From SSC4 sp964443225 (GTDB lineage Bacteria; Chloroflexota; Anaerolineae; SSC4; Amarolineaceae), in the NCBI GenBank assembly GCA_964443225.1, contig CAYUCC010000016.1, positions 19,192-83,191 of the forward strand: a stretch of DNA of 64,000 nucleotides, read 5' to 3'. The stretch's first letter is position 1. Every line of letters begins with the position of its first letter. The notes under the pieces were generated by a model that saw only the letters and a program-made list of their open reading frames with translations, was not told the origin of the DNA and did no database searches. A program made the translations under genes and the position numbers. Shown here in pieces: positions 1-9,714 of the stretch.

Positions 1-1
1 A

Positions 2-286
2 ATGGTTATCGAGTTGGCGGATCGACGGACAGCGAATACGGTGCAACGCGTACTGGAGAGCTATCAAGCGCGGCTGCAGTCCAGTATTCAGCGTACGCGT
101 CGTCGCCTGGCTTACTTCGAAGGGCACTATGCAACCAGCACGAACCGTTTTTTGACGGAGATGACTGCTGAGGACCTCGAGGGTGGCGACCTCGAGTACG
201 TGGAATGGGCAGGCGAAGCAAAGCTCCTGGCAGGCCTGGAAGCCGAGCTACAAGAGTTGCGAAATGCCCGCTTCCAGCTTCCGTGA
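2..286 (+). CDS. TumA-like antitoxin
   Basis: A 94-residue, charged, helix-prone protein with no membrane segment. The next gene overlaps its end by 23 bp and encodes a TumE-type (DUF6516) protein, and the usual partner upstream of TumE is a small antitoxin of about this size. The assignment rests on that context and on general resemblance, not on a diagnostic motif. The ATG is at the very edge of the window, so a longer N-terminus cannot be excluded. Confidence 0.55.
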   Translation: MVIELADRRTANTVQRVLESYQARLQSSIQRTRRRLAYFEGHYATSTNRFLTEMTAEDLEGGDLEYVEWAGEAKLLAGLEAELQELRNARFQLP

Positions 287-641
287 GTATGCCCAGCACA
301 TCCTCCATATCATAGAACTTCTCCTGTCCACTGGGCAGGCTGTGCTGGTCGACCAAACCATCGATCAACGATCGGCGTTGCGCGGCTTTGTCGGCGGCGT
401 ACTGCACTTCGAGGATGGCAGCCAGTTACACTTCCGAGAATTCGTAGACGCATCCCTTCCAGAGCCGCGACTCATGTATGCCTATCATTTGCAGGATGCC
501 GACAACGAACTGATTTTTCGTTACGATAATGCTGCACACAGGCCTGCGCTATCACAGGCTGAGCACAAGCATACAGCAGAAGGCGTCCGGGTATCCAAGG
601 CACCCACATTCGATGAGGTGATCGACGAGATTCTTGGCTGA
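264..641 (+). CDS. TumE family toxin (DUF6516)
   Basis: 125 residues. The central pattern (LHFEDGSQLHFREFVD, then YHLQDADNELIFRYDNA, then a terminal FDEVIDEILG) matches my recollection of the TumE/DUF6516 toxin family. I chose the ATG at 264, overlapping the upstream antitoxin-like gene by 23 bp, because the longer in-frame extension is out-of-frame overlap without family resemblance. It probably acts as the toxin of a type II-like pair; the target is not visible from sequence. Confidence 0.7.
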   Translation: MPASSFREYAQHILHIIELLLSTGQAVLVDQTIDQRSALRGFVGGVLHFEDGSQLHFREFVDASLPEPRLMYAYHLQDADNELIFRYDNAAHRPALSQAEHKHTAEGVRVSKAPTFDEVIDEILG

Positions 642-941
642 ATAGACACCAAGACCACGTCGAAAACACCTGTCGGCCGCCGGCCGCCTGGAATCGGCCA
701 ATGCCATAGCGGCCATCCACGATGCCAATCCGGTGCCATCCCAGCTCATCAACCCCGGCAAACCACTGACCGTCACGATCGGCGAGGTCGCCACCGGCGC
801 GCACCCCGCTGGCGGCACCTTCGGCAGCCGGTATCTACCTCCTTCACGCCCACGGCCGCCAGCGCGACGATTATGTTGAAGTTCTTCAGTACCGGTGAGC
901 AAGGGCCGCTGGCCAACGACCTGATCAAGGCGGTGCAGGTG
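642..941. other. no recognisable gene
   Basis: About 300 bp between the TumE-like gene and the truncated peptidase. No reading frame has a family I recognise, and the short frames run into stops. It may be the debris of a gene lost when the neighbouring C39-like gene was truncated. Confidence 0.4.
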
Positions 942-1199
942 CTAAACGACGCTGCAAGGCGTACGCTCGGCGATATGGTCACGTAACAACGTCATCGAGC
1001 CATTGAAAACAGCAGCGTCGAAGCCAATATCTGGCAGGTTGAGCATGAGATTAGCCGGGCTGGTGCCGGTGACGCGAGTCCTGAGCAGGCGGCGTAGTTC
1101 ATCTTCGGACCGCTGCTCGTCGTAGAAGGCGAGCACCATCCGAACGCATGCCGGCAGGCAGCTATACTCACGCTCTTGTTGAATGTGTGGCACGTTCAT
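942..1199 (-). pseudogene. truncated C39-like cysteine peptidase
   Basis: 85 residues beginning MNVPHIQQEREYSCLPAC. The Cys-x-Pro-Ala-Cys block followed by a hydrophobic helix (VRMVLAFYD) is the N-terminal signature of bacteriocin-processing-like peptidase C39 domains; Cys14 would be the nucleophile. The frame stops after PCSVV, just before where the catalytic His and Asp should follow, so the protein lacks the rest of the active site. I read it as a 3'-truncated remnant; a small non-peptidase C39-like domain is the alternative. Confidence 0.5.
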
Positions 1200-1513
1200 A
1201 GAGGGACTCGGCCAATCTTGGACTTCCGACTGCCAGGACAGATCGCAGGACACGATCTGCCAAAATAGCGTGTCATGCACAACCGCGCGACGAGGTTAGT
1301 GTCGAGTCCCTGGTTTTTGACAACACCAACGGTTCGTGCTTTAATCGACACTACTTCCGGGCAAACACGATGATTGCCCTTTGTCACACCCAGTCTCTGC
1401 AAATAACCTATGCCTTCCCACATCCTGGCCTGTGAGCGCCAGGCGCCGGCGGGTCACGACTTGGGCGGCTTTCACCAACCATCACCCAACCAGACGAAGG
1501 AGCTTGCCAGCCC
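1200..1513. other. intergenic region before caspase island
   Basis: Holds the start region of the truncated minus-strand peptidase and the leader of the first caspase gene. The only clear element is the AAGGAG ribosome site at 1497-1502, 11 nt before the ATG at 1514. No convincing gene was seen. Confidence 0.4.
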
Positions 1514-3604
1514 ATGTCCCGCACCCTCTACGCCCTCTTCGTTGGCATCGATGCCTACCCGCCGCCGGTCAACCCGCTCAGGGGCTGCGTCAACGACGTC
1601 ACCCGCATGCGCGACCTGCTGGCTGCGCGCCTCGCCGGTTCACAGGATCGTTTTGCGCCGCGACTGTTGGCCGATGCCCAGGCCACCCGCCAGGGCATCA
1701 TCGAGGCCTGGCGCGACCACCTGGGTCAGGCCGGGCCGGGCGACGTGGCCCTTTTTTACTACAGCGGCCACGGCTCCCAGGAAAACGCGCCACCGGAGTT
1801 TTGGGATTTCGAGCCGGACCACCTGAACGAGACCCTGGTCTGCTGCGACAGCCGGCTGCCGGGTGGCTGGGACCTGGCCGACAAGGAGTTAACGCAGCTT
1901 ATTTCCGAGGTGGCGGCCAACGGCCCGCACTTCGCCGTGATCCTCGACTGCTGCCATTCCGGTTCGGGCACGCGCGACGCCGAGGATGTCACCGCGCGGC
2001 AGGAAAGGGCCGACAATCGCACCCGCCCCATTGCCAGCTACATCGTCACGCCGGAGCAGGCGGCCGGCCTCCAGGGGCAGGGCGCGAGCGCAGCCAGCCC
2101 GGCCATGCCCTGGGCCGCGATTGCCTCGGGCCGCCACATCCTGCTGGCCGCCTGCCGGCCGGAGCAGACGGCAAAAGAGACGCACTTCCCCGGTCCCAGC
2201 GGTCTGGAGCGCCGCGGCGCCTTCTCCTACTTCCTGCAAGATTCCCTGCAGCAGGGGGGCGCGACGTTGAGCTATCGCGACCTGTTCAAGCGGGTCAACG
2301 CCCTGGTACCACAGCGCGTGGCCGACCAGCACCCGCAGCTCGAAGCCAGCGAGCCGGCCGACCTGGCGCAGCCCTTCCTGGGCGGCGCCATCCCGCCCGC
2401 GCCGACCACCTTCACCCTCAGCGCAGACAAGGATCTGGGCTGGGTGATCGACGCCGGCGCCGTACACGGCATCCCACAGCCGGCTGCGGACGGTGACACA
2501 ACGCAGCTGGCGTTCTTCCCCTTCGCCGCCGGCCCGGCCAGCCTGCGCGACCCCAGGCAGGCACTCGGCCAGGCCAGCGTGCTCCAGGTCCATCCGGGCC
2601 AGAGCCTGGTCGCGCCGTCCCGTCTGGATGGCTCGGCGCTGGACCGCAAGACCACCTACAAAGCCGTGGTGACCAGCACACCGCTGCCGCCGCTGGCCGT
2701 GGCCTTCGAGGGTGACGCGACCGCGCTGGACCTGGTGCGCCGGGCGTTGGCGACAGCCGGCCCGGACGGCGGTTCGTCGCGGCTGGCACAGGAGAGCGAC
2801 CCGGTTGGCGCCGAATACCGCCTGCAGGCCGACGGCGACGCGGGTCGTTACCGCATCCGCCGCGCCACGGAAGCGCTGCGCCTGGCCGTGGACACGCCCG
2901 GGCTGAACGCGGAGAGCGCCACGCTCGTCGCGCGGCGGCTGGAGCACATCGCCCGCTGGGCCAGCGCGGCCCGGCTGAAAAACCCGGCGGCGCAGCTCCC
3001 GCGGGACGCGGTGCGACTGGAGATTTTCCGCGAGCGCGAGGGCGGCGAGCTGGCGCTGCTGGACACGTCGTCGGGGCTGCGGCTGGAATACGAGCAGGTG
3101 GATGGCCGCTGGCGCTGGCCGCGCTTGCAGATGCGCCTGCACAACACCACGCCCGACCAGCGCCTCTTCTGCATGCTGCTCGACCTGACCGAAAGCTACA
3201 GCGTCTACAGCGGGCTGCTGCCCCAGGGCGGCGTGTGGTTGGAACCGGGCGAGGAGGCGTGGGCCACGGTGCTGGTGCGCGGCCGCCTGCGCAAGACCAT
3301 CGATCTGTTCATCCCGGACGCCCTCTGGCGCCAGGGCGTGACCGAGACGCGGGACATCCTCAAGCTGATCGTCAGCACCGACGAGGCCGACGCCACACTC
3401 CTGCAGCAGGACGACCTGCCGGTCACCGCTATCCCGCCCGCTACGCGGAGTCTCCCGCCACGCATGAACACCCTCAACCGGCTCATGGCCCGCGTCTACA
3501 CCCGCGCCGTTGGTGTCGCGACTGGGAACGACCACGCGTTCAGCGATTGGACGACGGTGGAGGTGGCGGTAACGGTGGTAAGGCCGGCGGAGGCGGTGGT
3601 GTAA
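1514..3604 (+). CDS. metacaspase-like protease, short form
   Basis: 696 residues. The N-terminal caspase (peptidase C14) domain has the hydrophobic strand ALFVGIDAYP, the catalytic His86 in YYSGHGSQ and Cys147 in ILDCCHSGSG, the complete metacaspase dyad. The C-terminal ~400 residues have no NTPase; they contain a beta-rich region (about 500-640) with a pattern shared with the caspase at 15646 (hydrophobic strands, LEPGEE, FIPDALW, DILKLIVSTDEAD). There is no signal peptide or membrane helix, so it is probably cytosolic. AAGGAG at 1497-1502 supports the start. It opens a run of caspase genes and may be an executioner acted on by the larger STAND caspases; that role is inferred. Confidence 0.9.
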   Translation: MSRTLYALFVGIDAYPPPVNPLRGCVNDVTRMRDLLAARLAGSQDRFAPRLLADAQATRQGIIEAWRDHLGQAGPGDVALFYYSGHGSQENAPPEFWDFEPDHLNETLVCCDSRLPGGWDLADKELTQLISEVAANGPHFAVILDCCHSGSGTRDAEDVTARQERADNRTRPIASYIVTPEQAAGLQGQGASAASPAMPWAAIASGRHILLAACRPEQTAKETHFPGPSGLERRGAFSYFLQDSLQQGGATLSYRDLFKRVNALVPQRVADQHPQLEASEPADLAQPFLGGAIPPAPTTFTLSADKDLGWVIDAGAVHGIPQPAADGDTTQLAFFPFAAGPASLRDPRQALGQASVLQVHPGQSLVAPSRLDGSALDRKTTYKAVVTSTPLPPLAVAFEGDATALDLVRRALATAGPDGGSSRLAQESDPVGAEYRLQADGDAGRYRIRRATEALRLAVDTPGLNAESATLVARRLEHIARWASAARLKNPAAQLPRDAVRLEIFREREGGELALLDTSSGLRLEYEQVDGRWRWPRLQMRLHNTTPDQRLFCMLLDLTESYSVYSGLLPQGGVWLEPGEEAWATVLVRGRLRKTIDLFIPDALWRQGVTETRDILKLIVSTDEADATLLQQDDLPVTAIPPATRSLPPRMNTLNRLMARVYTRAVGVATGNDHAFSDWTTVEVAVTVVRPAEAVV

Positions 3605-3609
3605 CTGGC

Positions 3610-4035
3610 TTACTCTACCCGGCAATCGTCCTCTTCCGGTAGGCGGTCGGCTTCGTATGGCTCGCTGTCGGCTTCGGCAACCTTCTGGAGCATGCGGTCG
3701 AACTTCCCCCGGCTGCCCGCCTCGCCATATTCCACCGCCCAACGCTGCCGACGGCGCTGAACGATAGCGTCAACGTGCCGGGGCCAGTCATACAGGACAT
3801 TCGGGTCAATGTCCGCCCCGTTGGGCCAGACCAGCGTGCCCAGGTCGGTGTTTACCCTGACCTGCCTGAACAAATGTGGGTCGCGCAATGGGCCAAAAAG
3901 AGGTCCAATCAGGATCGGCTCGAAATCAATGGTTTGTTCGACGCCATCGTCGAAACGCACATCCAAGACGTAGTTCCCGCCGAATGCGAAATCAGTCACG
4001 TCATGCAGTGAGATTTCGTCAGGTAACTGGTTCAT
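3610..4035 (-). CDS. DUF2442 domain protein
   Basis: About 141 residues. The N-terminal two thirds match DUF2442: VLDVRFDDGVEQTIDFEP, then LFGPLRDPHLFRQVRV and WPNGADIDPNVLYD. The C-terminal tail is acidic and poorly conserved. It follows a DUF4160 gene on the same strand, the usual two-gene arrangement of this TA-like family. ATG 4035 has a GAAGG site upstream; a TTG at 4050 overlapping the DUF4160 stop is an alternative start. The biochemical role of the family is unknown to me. Confidence 0.8.
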   Translation of the reverse strand: MNQLPDEISLHDVTDFAFGGNYVLDVRFDDGVEQTIDFEPILIGPLFGPLRDPHLFRQVRVNTDLGTLVWPNGADIDPNVLYDWPRHVDAIVQRRRQRWAVEYGEAGSRGKFDRMLQKVAEADSEPYEADRLPEEDDCRVE

Positions 4036-4046
4036 ACATGGTACCT

Positions 4047-4313
4047 TCAATCCAGACCCTTGATGTGATGCAGCGTGTTTTCCTGCATCACTCGATCCCA
4101 GTTTTCGAGCAGCTCCTCCTGATGGAGCTCTGCCCAGGCGAGAATCAGATGCTGCTGGCGTCTCGGCATGGCGCCAACCAGCAAAGCGGGCGGGTCAATC
4201 GTAAAACTCGCCGGGTACTCACCGAAACGTGCGTGAAAGTGCGGGTACTGGTGCGTGCCTGTTTCGTAGTACATCGTGATGATGATTCCAAAAAAACGCG
4301 ATATCTCGGGCAT
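4047..4313 (-). CDS. DUF4160 domain protein
   Basis: 88 residues starting MPEISRFFGIIITMYY, with HFHARFGEY and the LAWAELHQEEL helix, the standard layout of DUF4160. An AAGGAG lies upstream of the ATG at 4313. It is upstream of and nearly abuts the DUF2442 gene; such pairs are often treated as TA-like modules. A second, independent pair of the same type lies at 35558-36095. Confidence 0.85.
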   Translation of the reverse strand: MPEISRFFGIIITMYYETGTHQYPHFHARFGEYPASFTIDPPALLVGAMPRRQQHLILAWAELHQEELLENWDRVMQENTLHHIKGLD

Positions 4314-4486
4314 TTTAGACAACTCCTTGCCAGAGCCAGTAAACCAAACGATCCATCACTCAGGCAAGTGACGTACACGATCCTGGGAAGATTATACTGC
4401 AAGGGTATGATGAAGACAAGACGACCTGCTATGCTCGCTCTTACCGTCGAACTGGCGTTTGGCTTGGCCGAGAAAGCGCAACAGCT

Positions 4487-7400
4487 ATGACACACTTCAC
4501 CCGATCCCTCGCCATCCTCATTGGCATCGACGCCTACACGGGCGGCATCCCGCGGCTAACCACCGCGGTCAACGACGCCACGCGGCTGGCCGGGCTGCTG
4601 CACGACGCGCACGGCTACGAGACCGTCCTGCTCACCGAGCCCGCGACTAGCCAACCCGTCACGCGCGAGCATCTGCGCACCCTCTTCACGCAGGAGCTGC
4701 GGGCCCGCCTGGGCGAGGACGACCGCCTGCTCGTCTACTTCGCCGGCCACGGCGTGGCGCTCGATGGCGACGATGGTCCGCACGGCTACCTGGTGCCCCA
4801 GGACGCCCGCCCCGGCGACTCGGCCACCCTGCTGGCCATGACCGACCTGCACGCCTGGCTGACCGAACTGCCCTGCCGCCACATGTTGGCCATCCTGGAC
4901 TGCTGCTTCGCCGGCGCGTTCCGTTGGGCATCCACCCGCCACATCGGCGCGCTGCCGGATGTGATCCACCGGGAACGCTACGACCGCTACCTGCGCTCCC
5001 CCGCCTGGCAGGTGCTCACCTCCGCCGCCTACGACCAGAAGGCACTGGATGTGCTGGGCGGCAACGTGCTGGGCCGACGCGAGGCGGACGGCCGCCAGCA
5101 CTCCCCCTTCGCCCAGGCGCTGATCGATGGCCTGGAGAAGGGCGCGGCTGACCTGGTGCCCCAGGGCCAGGGCGACGGCGTCATCACCGCCACCGAGTTG
5201 TACCTTTACCTGCGCGAGCAGGTGGAGGTGCAGGCGGAAGCCCAGGCCAGCCACGAGCAAACCCCCGGCCTCTGGCCGCTGAACAAGCATCGCAAGGGCG
5301 AGTTCATCTTCCTGGCGCCCGGCCACCCGCTCAACCTACCGGCAGCCCCTGACCTGACCGACGAGCTCAATCCCTACCGTGGCCTGAAGTCCTACGACCA
5401 ACAGCATGCCCCACTCTTCTTCGGCCGCGAGGATGAGATCAAGGAACTGGTAGCCTTGGTTGAGCAACAGCCGTTCTTAGCTGTGCTGGGCGCATCCGGC
5501 ACCGGCAAGTCATCCCTGGTCAAGGCCGGGGTGCTGCCACGGTTGCAGGGCATGGGGGATGGGGGTCAGGGGTCAGGGCTCGGCGGACAGGGGTTAGGGG
5601 TCAGGGGTTATCATGTTCTCTCACCGATGCGGCCGACTGACCGGCCGGTGCGGGCGTTGGAGATGCTGCTGCGCGTTGAGTTGGGCGAAGACCCCTCGGG
5701 TTTGGAAAACCCGAAGGGTCTGGGCGACGACGCGCTGGCCCTCGCCATCACCCGCTGGGCTGCGACCCATCCCGGCCAGCGGCTGGTGCTGACCATCGAC
5801 CAGTTCGAGGAGCTGGCCACCCTCTGCCGCGACGACGGCGAGCGGGCGCGCTTTCTGCGCCTGCTGGCATATGCCGTCCAGGCGCAGCCCGACGCCTTGC
5901 GCCTGATCCTCACCCTGCGCACCGATTTCGAGCCGCAGTTCACCCAGCAGGACTCGCCGCTGGCCGGGCTGTGGCAGGCGGGCCGCTACGTCGTGCCGCC
6001 GATGGACATCGAGGACCTGCGCCAGGTGATCGAGGGGCCGGCTTCGGTACGTGTGCTCTACTTCGACCCGTCCGAGCTGGTGGATGACCTGATCAAGGAG
6101 GTGATCCAGACCCCCGGCGCGCTGCCGCTGCTCTCCTTCACCCTCAGCGAGCTGTTCGTCAAGTACGTCCACGGCGGGCGCGACGACCGGGCGCTCGCCG
6201 GCGCCGACTACCAGGCGCTGGGCGGCGTGGTCGGCTCGCTGCGTAACCGGGCGACCGAGGAGTACGACCGCCTGCCCGACGACGCGCACCGCCAAACCAT
6301 GCAGCGTGTGATGCTGCGTATGGTGGCCGTAGAGGGAGGCGAACTGGCGCGGCGCCGCGTGGTGCTGAGTGAGCTGGAATACCCCACCACCGAGGAGAAC
6401 GCACGCGTTTCTACCGTACTTGACCAGCTGGTGGCGGCCCGCCTGCTGGTACGCGGCACCTCTGATCCTTCGGCTGGCTCAGGACAGGCCTCCGATGGCA
6501 CGCAGGGCGAAGCCTATGTCGAGCCGGCGCACGATGCGCTGGTGCTGGCGTGGGACAAACTGCTGCGCTGGAAACAGGAGGCGGAGGAGTATCTGCCGTT
6601 GCAGCGCCGCCTGGCGCAGGCGGCGGGTGAGTGGCGCAACACCGCGCCGGAAGCCAGGTCCGGTCTCCTGTGGGACAACGATCCCCGCCTGCCGCAGGTG
6701 GAGGAGGTGCTGTGGCCGGCAGGCGTCAAGCAACAGGGCGTGCTGGGACGGGCGCAGTGGGCGGCGCAGGTGCTGGCGCCGCGGATCGATAAACCGGCCG
6801 ACACGACCTGGTTGAACGGTGCGGAGTTGGCATTTGTGCAGCACAGTGTGCGGGCCCGCGCCGTTTTTTGGCGCCGCGTGCTGGGCGCTGCTGCGCTGTT
6901 GGTGCTGGTGCTGCTGGCAGCTACCACGATTTCGCTCGGACTGCAGCAGCGCGCAGTGCAGGCTGAGGCGACCGCCGTCGCCGAGGCAGCGCGTGCCCTG
7001 AATGCTGAAGGCACTGCGGTCGCTGAGGCCACACGGGCATTGAATGCAGAGGCCACCGCCGTCGCCAACGCACAGATTGCCCGGGACAAGCAGGCCGAGG
7101 CAGAACGTGAAGCGCGGCGTGCCCGCGCGGGCGAGCTATCCGCAGTTGCGCTGGGGTTGATCGACCAGGATTCCGAACTGGCGCTCCTGGTGGCGCAGGA
7201 AGCGATCAGCGTAACGCGCACGTTCGAATCGGAGGAGGCGCTGCGCCAGGCACTGCGCGGGTCGCTGCTGCGCGCCGGCTACATGCCAGAGGATACCTGG
7301 CTTGACGTGGTTGAATTTGCGCCCGATGGCAGCCGGCTGCTCGTGACCGGCCAGAACGGCGAACAAGCCGTGGGCCAGATCCTGGCAGTGCCTTCACTGC

Positions 7401-9502
7401 AACCGCTCGTCGAGCTGCGCAACCCGCCAGGCGTCTATATCGACGAAGCACGCTTCTCACCCAACGGCCAGCAGATTCTGACGGTCGAGAACAGCGGTGC
7501 CGTCAGCCTCTGGGATGCACGCACGGGCCTGGCCGACCCACCGTTCCAGGGAGTTGGCGCCGACTGGTCGGCCGACGGCAGCCGCTTCGCCGTCGCGGCC
7601 GAAGACGGCACGGTCGATATCCGCCGCGCGGACAATGGACGGGGCGAACTCTCGTTGCCCGGTCGCGAAGGCGACACAGCCGAGGCTGTATTCTTCGCCG
7701 CCGGTGACAGGCTGATCGTGCTGATAACCTCCACCTCTTTTGGGTTTGACCACCAGGCGCGGGTGCTCGACGCAGCCACGGGCGACGTCCTGGCCGAGTT
7801 CCCGCTGAACCGTGGCAGTCTCGCTTTCTCAGCCGATCGCAGCCTGCTGGCGCATGGCGACGGCCAGGTGGTACAGGTGCGCTCAGCCAGGGATAACTTT
7901 GCGGAACCAGTCCACAGCGTGACGGGCCATCAGGCCGACGTGAAGCTGACGCGGTTTTCGCCGGACCGCAGCCTGGTAGCGAGTACGGCGGACGACAACA
8001 GCGTCCGCGTGTGGACGCTGCGCGATCCCGGCACAGCGCCATCCCGCGCGTTCGTAGCCCAGACCAAGACACTGGACGAATCGGCCCTGCTGATCGAGTT
8101 TTCACCGCTGGATGGCACGCTGCTGACCGCCGGCTACAACGGCGTGCGCGGCTGGGACGTCGCCGAAACCCGGGAACTCCTGTCCATTGACCCCAGCACC
8201 CTGCAGATCGATGCCCTAGCCGTTGCACCAGACGGCCGCACCTTCGCCACCGCCAGCTCGGGGCAGGTCCATCTTTGGGCGTCACGGCCGGGCGAAGAGT
8301 ATGTGCTCTTCGACGCCGGACAGGCTGTGATAGCGCCGGACGGCCGCCGCCTCGCGGTGATCTCCCCGGACGGGATCAGGCTGCAGGCAGCCGGCCCCGT
8401 CGATCCTCAAGCGCAGCGTTTGTCCGGGCGAGGGACAGCACCCTACCTGGCCCCCGCCTTCACGGCGAACAGCCGCTACCTCTATGCTGTGCAGGGTCCG
8501 ATGGCGCTTTGGTTGGACGCTGCGACCGGCGAAAAAGTCGGATCGCTGGACCTCAGCGGCAAGGCAAACGGCGACATCGTCCTGGCGCCGGACGGCGCTG
8601 CGCTGGGCGGGAGCATGCGCCTGGACGGCGAAGAGACGCGTATCCTGCCGGTGCTGCTGGACGCAGCCACGGGCCAGCCGCGGCCGCTGGCGGGAGAGAT
8701 GCCCCCCTATCAAAACGTTACGCAGATCGGCTTCTCGCCGGACGGTTCGCTGTTTTTCGTCAACGGGTCGACGTATACGACTGAGGCGGGCAGCAACCGT
8801 GTCGTGCGCGTCTGGGACGCGGCGACGGGCCAGCTGCGTTTACCCAGGGCAGATGTCTCAGAAGGGACAGACCGTTTTCCGGCCGACGGCCACTTCGGTC
8901 GCGGCACGAGCTTCGTTTTTTCGCCCGATGGCCAGGCGCTCATCATGGCGAACGAGCACGGCATTACGATCTGGGCGATAGCCGATGGCGCCAGGCTGGC
9001 CGAGTTTCCGGCCGGCAGCACGCCGATCAGCGCCGTCGCCATGGGCCTCAGCCAGGACGGCCGCCGGCTGGTGGTGCCTGATGGATTCACCACGACGGCG
9101 CGCGTGTGGGACCTGACCACGGGCGCAGCGACGCCCTTGCGCGGGCATAATGGCGTGATCGATACAGTGCGGATTTCTGCTGACGGGAGCCTGGTGTTGA
9201 CCGCCAGCGGCCCCGACGGCAGCACGCGCCTGTGGAACGGGGCAACCGGCGAGCTGCTCACGGTCTTTCCGTGGAGGATGCAGGAGGTCACCCTGTCCTC
9301 CGACGGCCGCCTGGTGCTGTTCAGCCCGGGCGCGTTCGCCGGCGCCGGCAGTTATGCACAGCTCTACCTGACGGATCCCGCCGACGTGTACGAATTGAGC
9401 AAGACGCGGGTCACGCGCAGCCTCACCTGCGCCGAGCGGCGCGGGTTCCTGCGCGAGGCGATCGATTGTCCGGTGGCGACGCCCGAGCCGGTGGCAAGTT
9501 AG
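4487..9502 (+). CDS. caspase-STAND NTPase-WD40 giant protein 1
   Basis: 1671 residues. Order: caspase domain (1-275) with His88 in YFAGHG and Cys140 in LDCCFAGAF; linker; STAND-type NTPase beginning NPYRGLKSYD, Walker A GASGTGKS at 335-342 and Walker B LVLTIDQFEE at about 433-442; helical region to ~790; one transmembrane helix at ~794-821; an Ala-rich coiled coil made of three repeats of about 14 residues (TAVAEATRALN); then a degenerate WD40 region (~925-1640) in which I count about 14-16 blades, fitting two propellers. The helix suggests a membrane anchor separating propellers from caspase/NTPase. Three loops carry palindromic or G-rich insertions. Ribosome site is weak. Probable role: signal-sensing protease of a bacterial conflict or cell-death system (inferred from architecture). 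Confidence 0.9.
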   Translation: MTHFTRSLAILIGIDAYTGGIPRLTTAVNDATRLAGLLHDAHGYETVLLTEPATSQPVTREHLRTLFTQELRARLGEDDRLLVYFAGHGVALDGDDGPHGYLVPQDARPGDSATLLAMTDLHAWLTELPCRHMLAILDCCFAGAFRWASTRHIGALPDVIHRERYDRYLRSPAWQVLTSAAYDQKALDVLGGNVLGRREADGRQHSPFAQALIDGLEKGAADLVPQGQGDGVITATELYLYLREQVEVQAEAQASHEQTPGLWPLNKHRKGEFIFLAPGHPLNLPAAPDLTDELNPYRGLKSYDQQHAPLFFGREDEIKELVALVEQQPFLAVLGASGTGKSSLVKAGVLPRLQGMGDGGQGSGLGGQGLGVRGYHVLSPMRPTDRPVRALEMLLRVELGEDPSGLENPKGLGDDALALAITRWAATHPGQRLVLTIDQFEELATLCRDDGERARFLRLLAYAVQAQPDALRLILTLRTDFEPQFTQQDSPLAGLWQAGRYVVPPMDIEDLRQVIEGPASVRVLYFDPSELVDDLIKEVIQTPGALPLLSFTLSELFVKYVHGGRDDRALAGADYQALGGVVGSLRNRATEEYDRLPDDAHRQTMQRVMLRMVAVEGGELARRRVVLSELEYPTTEENARVSTVLDQLVAARLLVRGTSDPSAGSGQASDGTQGEAYVEPAHDALVLAWDKLLRWKQEAEEYLPLQRRLAQAAGEWRNTAPEARSGLLWDNDPRLPQVEEVLWPAGVKQQGVLGRAQWAAQVLAPRIDKPADTTWLNGAELAFVQHSVRARAVFWRRVLGAAALLVLVLLAATTISLGLQQRAVQAEATAVAEAARALNAEGTAVAEATRALNAEATAVANAQIARDKQAEAEREARRARAGELSAVALGLIDQDSELALLVAQEAISVTRTFESEEALRQALRGSLLRAGYMPEDTWLDVVEFAPDGSRLLVTGQNGEQAVGQILAVPSLQPLVELRNPPGVYIDEARFSPNGQQILTVENSGAVSLWDARTGLADPPFQGVGADWSADGSRFAVAAEDGTVDIRRADNGRGELSLPGREGDTAEAVFFAAGDRLIVLITSTSFGFDHQARVLDAATGDVLAEFPLNRGSLAFSADRSLLAHGDGQVVQVRSARDNFAEPVHSVTGHQADVKLTRFSPDRSLVASTADDNSVRVWTLRDPGTAPSRAFVAQTKTLDESALLIEFSPLDGTLLTAGYNGVRGWDVAETRELLSIDPSTLQIDALAVAPDGRTFATASSGQVHLWASRPGEEYVLFDAGQAVIAPDGRRLAVISPDGIRLQAAGPVDPQAQRLSGRGTAPYLAPAFTANSRYLYAVQGPMALWLDAATGEKVGSLDLSGKANGDIVLAPDGAALGGSMRLDGEETRILPVLLDAATGQPRPLAGEMPPYQNVTQIGFSPDGSLFFVNGSTYTTEAGSNRVVRVWDAATGQLRLPRADVSEGTDRFPADGHFGRGTSFVFSPDGQALIMANEHGITIWAIADGARLAEFPAGSTPISAVAMGLSQDGRRLVVPDGFTTTARVWDLTTGAATPLRGHNGVIDTVRISADGSLVLTASGPDGSTRLWNGATGELLTVFPWRMQEVTLSSDGRLVLFSPGAFAGAGSYAQLYLTDPADVYELSKTRVTRSLTCAERRGFLREAIDCPVATPEPVAS
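5552..5609. repeat. G-rich insert within STAND loop of protein 1
   Basis: Tandem variants of GGGGTCAGGGGT occupy the codons for residues ~356-374 (a Gly-rich GDGGQGSGLGGQG stretch), just after the Walker A helix. The paralog at 17838 carries a different repeat at the same place, so this loop tolerates insertion. Confidence 0.7.
5692..5720. repeat. palindromic insert within protein 1
   Basis: Inverted repeat built from CCCTCGGGTTT and AACCCGAAGGG around a GGAA loop, read in frame as DPSGLENPKGL. The paralog at 17838 has an unrelated palindrome at the equivalent site (19134-19166). Confidence 0.65.
6465..6490. repeat. short dispersed repeat, read as DPSAGSGQA
   Basis: CCTTCGGCTGGCTCAGGACA-type sequence, read as DPSAGSGQA; the same family of insert (PEPVEG or SGQA in other frames) is common in genomes of this kind. 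The paralog has its own copy at 19921-19946 in the same loop. Confidence 0.65.
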
Positions 9503-9714
9503 CGGCGTGTATCATCACAACAAAGAGATCACCACCGAGGTACGTAATCCCGGCCCTGGGATGTGCGCCTATTCTTTGAAGGGTGGCTGCACCATCATAG
9601 GCGATGAACTCTGATTTCGTTCTGCCTGTCATCTTTCCAGGAGAAAACAGCCTGTGTGCACCCAAGGCCATCTCCAAGCGTGACCGATCCAGTTCATGAC
9701 CACCGAGGTTCGAC
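9503..9714. other. intergenic region between caspase genes
   Basis: 212 bp without a gene. A weak purine-rich stretch (CCAGGAGAAAAC near 9639) is too far from the next ATG to serve as its ribosome site. No clear promoter or terminator was seen. Confidence 0.35.

Noticed and set aside
1889..3742. 617-codon minus-strand frame opposite the first caspase
   Set aside because: Arg/Gly/Gln-rich translation typical of GC-rich antisense; the caspase dyad is on the plus strand.
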